DNA of 64,000 bases from Citrobacter sp. R56 (GTDB lineage Bacteria; Pseudomonadota; Gammaproteobacteria; Enterobacterales; Enterobacteriaceae). Position 1 is the first letter of the stretch, and every line of letters starts with the position of its first letter. Under the pieces are notes generated by a model. It saw nothing but the letters and a program-made list of their open reading frames with translations. It was not told where the DNA came from and did not search any database. The stretch lies in contig NZ_CP069159.1 of the NCBI RefSeq assembly GCF_016811995.1, positions 3,844,001 through 3,908,000 of the forward strand, given 5' to 3'. This document shows, one piece after another, positions 62,654 through 64,000 of this stretch. The position numbers and the translations under genes are program-made.

Positions 62654-64000
62654 TTAGTGCTCGCGGGTTTTACGGAACCGAACGTCAGGGTAACGTTCCT
62701 GCGTCAGGTTCAGGTTGACCATCGTTGGGGCGATATAGGTGAGGTTATCACCACCATCCAGCGCCAGCTGGATTTCGTTTTTACGTTTGAACTCTTCGAA
62801 TTTCTTCACGTCAGAACATTCGACCCAGCGTGCGGTCGCCACGTTCACCGATTCGTAAATCGCTTCTACGTTGTATTCACTCTTCAGACGCGCAACGACT
62901 ACGTCAAACTGCAGCACACCGACCGCGCCGACGATCAGATCGTTGTTGGCGATAGGACGGAAGACCTGCACCGCGCCCTCTTCAGAGAGCTGGACCAGAC
63001 CTTTCAGCAGCTGTTTTTGCTTGAGCGGATCTTTCAGGCGGATACGACGGAACAGTTCCGGCGCGAAGTTCGGGATACCCGTGAACTTCATCATTTCGCC
63101 CTGAGTGAAGGTATCGCCAATCTGGATGGTGCCGTGGTTGTGCAGACCGATGATGTCGCCAGGGTAGGCTTCTTCAACGTGTGAACGGTCGCCCGCCATA
63201 AAGGTCAGCGCATCGGAGATCACCACGTCTTTGCCAATACGTACCTGGCGCAGCTTCATGCCCTTTTCGTATTTACCTGAAACGACACGCATAAAAGCGA
63301 CGCGGTCACGGTGTTTCGGGTCCATGTTGGCCTGAATTTTAAAGACGAAACCGGTGAATTTCTCTTCTGAGGCTTCCACCAGACGGGAGTCAGTTTTGCG
63401 CGGCATCGGTTGCGGCGCCCACTCCACCAGACCGTCCAGCATGTGATCCACGCCGAAGTTACCCAGTGCGGTACCGAAGAATACTGGGGTGATTTCGCCC
63501 GCCAGGAACAGCTCATGATCGAATTCGTGAGATGCGCCTTTGACCAGCTCCAGCTCATCGCGCAGCTGTTGCGCCAGCTCTTCACCGACTGCCGTATCCA
63601 GATCCGGGTTATCCAGACCTTTCACGATGCGCACTTCCTGGATGGTGTGACCTTTACCGGTCTGGTACAGATAGGTTTCGTCTTTATAGAGGTGGTAAAC
63701 GCCCTTGAACAGCTTACCGCAGCCAATCGGCCAGGTAATTGGCGCACAGGCGATTTTCAGCTCGCGCTCCACTTCATCCATCACTTCCATCGGATCACGG
63801 ATGTCACGGTCGAGTTTGTTCATAAAGGTGAGGATCGGCGTATCGCGCAGACGGGTCACTTCCATCAGCTTACGGGTACGGTCTTCTACACCTTTCGCGG
63901 CGTCAATCACCATCAGGCAGCAGTCCACCGCCGTCAGCGTACGATAAGTATCTTCCGAGAAGTCTTCGTGCCCGGGGGTGTCCAGCAGGTTAACGAGGCA
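62654..64000 (-). CDS. prfC: peptide chain release factor 3 (RF3), 3' part
   Basis: The right edge cuts this gene. The open frame runs to base 64000, giving 448 residues of a 529-residue family, so about 81 N-terminal residues (including the P-loop) lie outside. The visible part begins within the G3 region [19 protein letters not shown], followed by G4 [12 protein letters not shown]. Domains II and III follow to the C-terminus [15 protein letters not shown]3 is the GTPase that recycles RF1 and RF2 from the ribosome. A GTG at 63928 is internal, not a start. Confidence 0.97.
   Translation of the reverse strand, partial: CLVNLLDTPGHEDFSEDTYRTLTAVDCCLMVIDAAKGVEDRTRKLMEVTRLRDTPILTFMNKLDRDIRDPMEVMDEVERELKIACAPITWPIGCGKLFKGVYHLYKDETYLYQTGKGHTIQEVRIVKGLDNPDLDTAVGEELAQQLRDELELVKGASHEFDHELFLAGEITPVFFGTALGNFGVDHMLDGLVEWAPQPMPRKTDSRLVEASEEKFTGFVFKIQANMDPKHRDRVAFMRVVSGKYEKGMKLRQVRIGKDVVISDALTFMAGDRSHVEEAYPGDIIGLHNHGTIQIGDTFTQGEMMKFTGIPNFAPELFRRIRLKDPLKQKQLLKGLVQLSEEGAVQVFRPIANNDLIVGAVGVLQFDVVVARLKSEYNVEAIYESVNVATARWVECSDVKKFEEFKRKNEIQLALDGGDNLTYIAPTMVNLNLTQERYPDVRFRKTREH

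Overview
The window is ordinary, densely coded chromosome from a member of the Enterobacteriaceae. Gene order and protein lengths follow the region around the thr operon (the map origin) of Escherichia coli K-12, read in reverse: caiC-caiD-caiE-caiF, carBA, dapB, rihC, ispH-fkpB-lspA-ileS-ribF, rpsT, nhaR-nhaA, dnaJ-dnaK, satP, mog, talB, yaaJ, yaaA, thrCBA-thrL, yjtD, arcA, creDCBA, rob, gpmB, yjjX, trpR, slt, ettA, nadR-radA-serB, ytjB-lplA, deoDBAC, yjjI-yjjW, yjjV-yjjU, ytjA, osmY, prfC. Proteins are close to E. coli but clearly diverged. Several E. coli genes are absent (yaaX, yaaI/yaaW, yjjJ, an intact yaaY), and an extra MFS transporter lies between satP and mog. A Citrobacter-like organism is my best guess; that is inference, since no rRNA or other species marker is in the window. 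All comparisons with E. coli are from memory.

Layout. 1-3.2 kb holds the end of the carnitine operon (caiC cut by the left edge) and its regulator caiF. 3.2-11.4 kb, mainly minus strand, holds carbamoyl phosphate synthase, dapB, rihC and the ileS-lspA-fkpB-ispH group, with ribF upstream. 16-22.5 kb holds rpsT, the sodium/proton antiporter with its regulator, and the dnaKJ heat-shock operon with a recognisable sigma-32 promoter. 22.5-34.6 kb holds acetate/succinate transport, the extra MHS-type transporter, molybdopterin adenylyltransferase, transaldolase, an amino-acid carrier, yaaA, and the threonine operon with its leader peptide and attenuator. 34.6-42 kb holds arcA with a long leader that contains a frameshifted yjjY, the creABCD operon with a cre-tag in front of creD, and rob. 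42-52 kb holds trpR with its operator, slt, ettA, the nadR/radA/serB group and lplA. 52-59.3 kb holds the deo nucleoside catabolic operon and the glycyl-radical pair yjjI/yjjW, with two DeoR operators about 600 bp apart, one of them inside yjjI. 59-64 kb holds yjjV-yjjU, ytjA, osmY and the 3' part of prfC, cut by the right edge.

The recurrent non-coding theme is REP/BIME palindromes (GCCGGATGGCG / CGCCATCCGGC and the GCCTGATGGCGCTACGC variant), found in at least eleven gaps and often between genes of one operon. There is no tRNA, rRNA, CRISPR array, insertion sequence, prophage or integron. I found no undescribed multi-gene defence or mobile system. The least understood loci here are the YjjI/YjjW glycyl-radical pair, the YjjV/YjjU pair, the extra transporter and the arcA leader with the broken yjjY frame.
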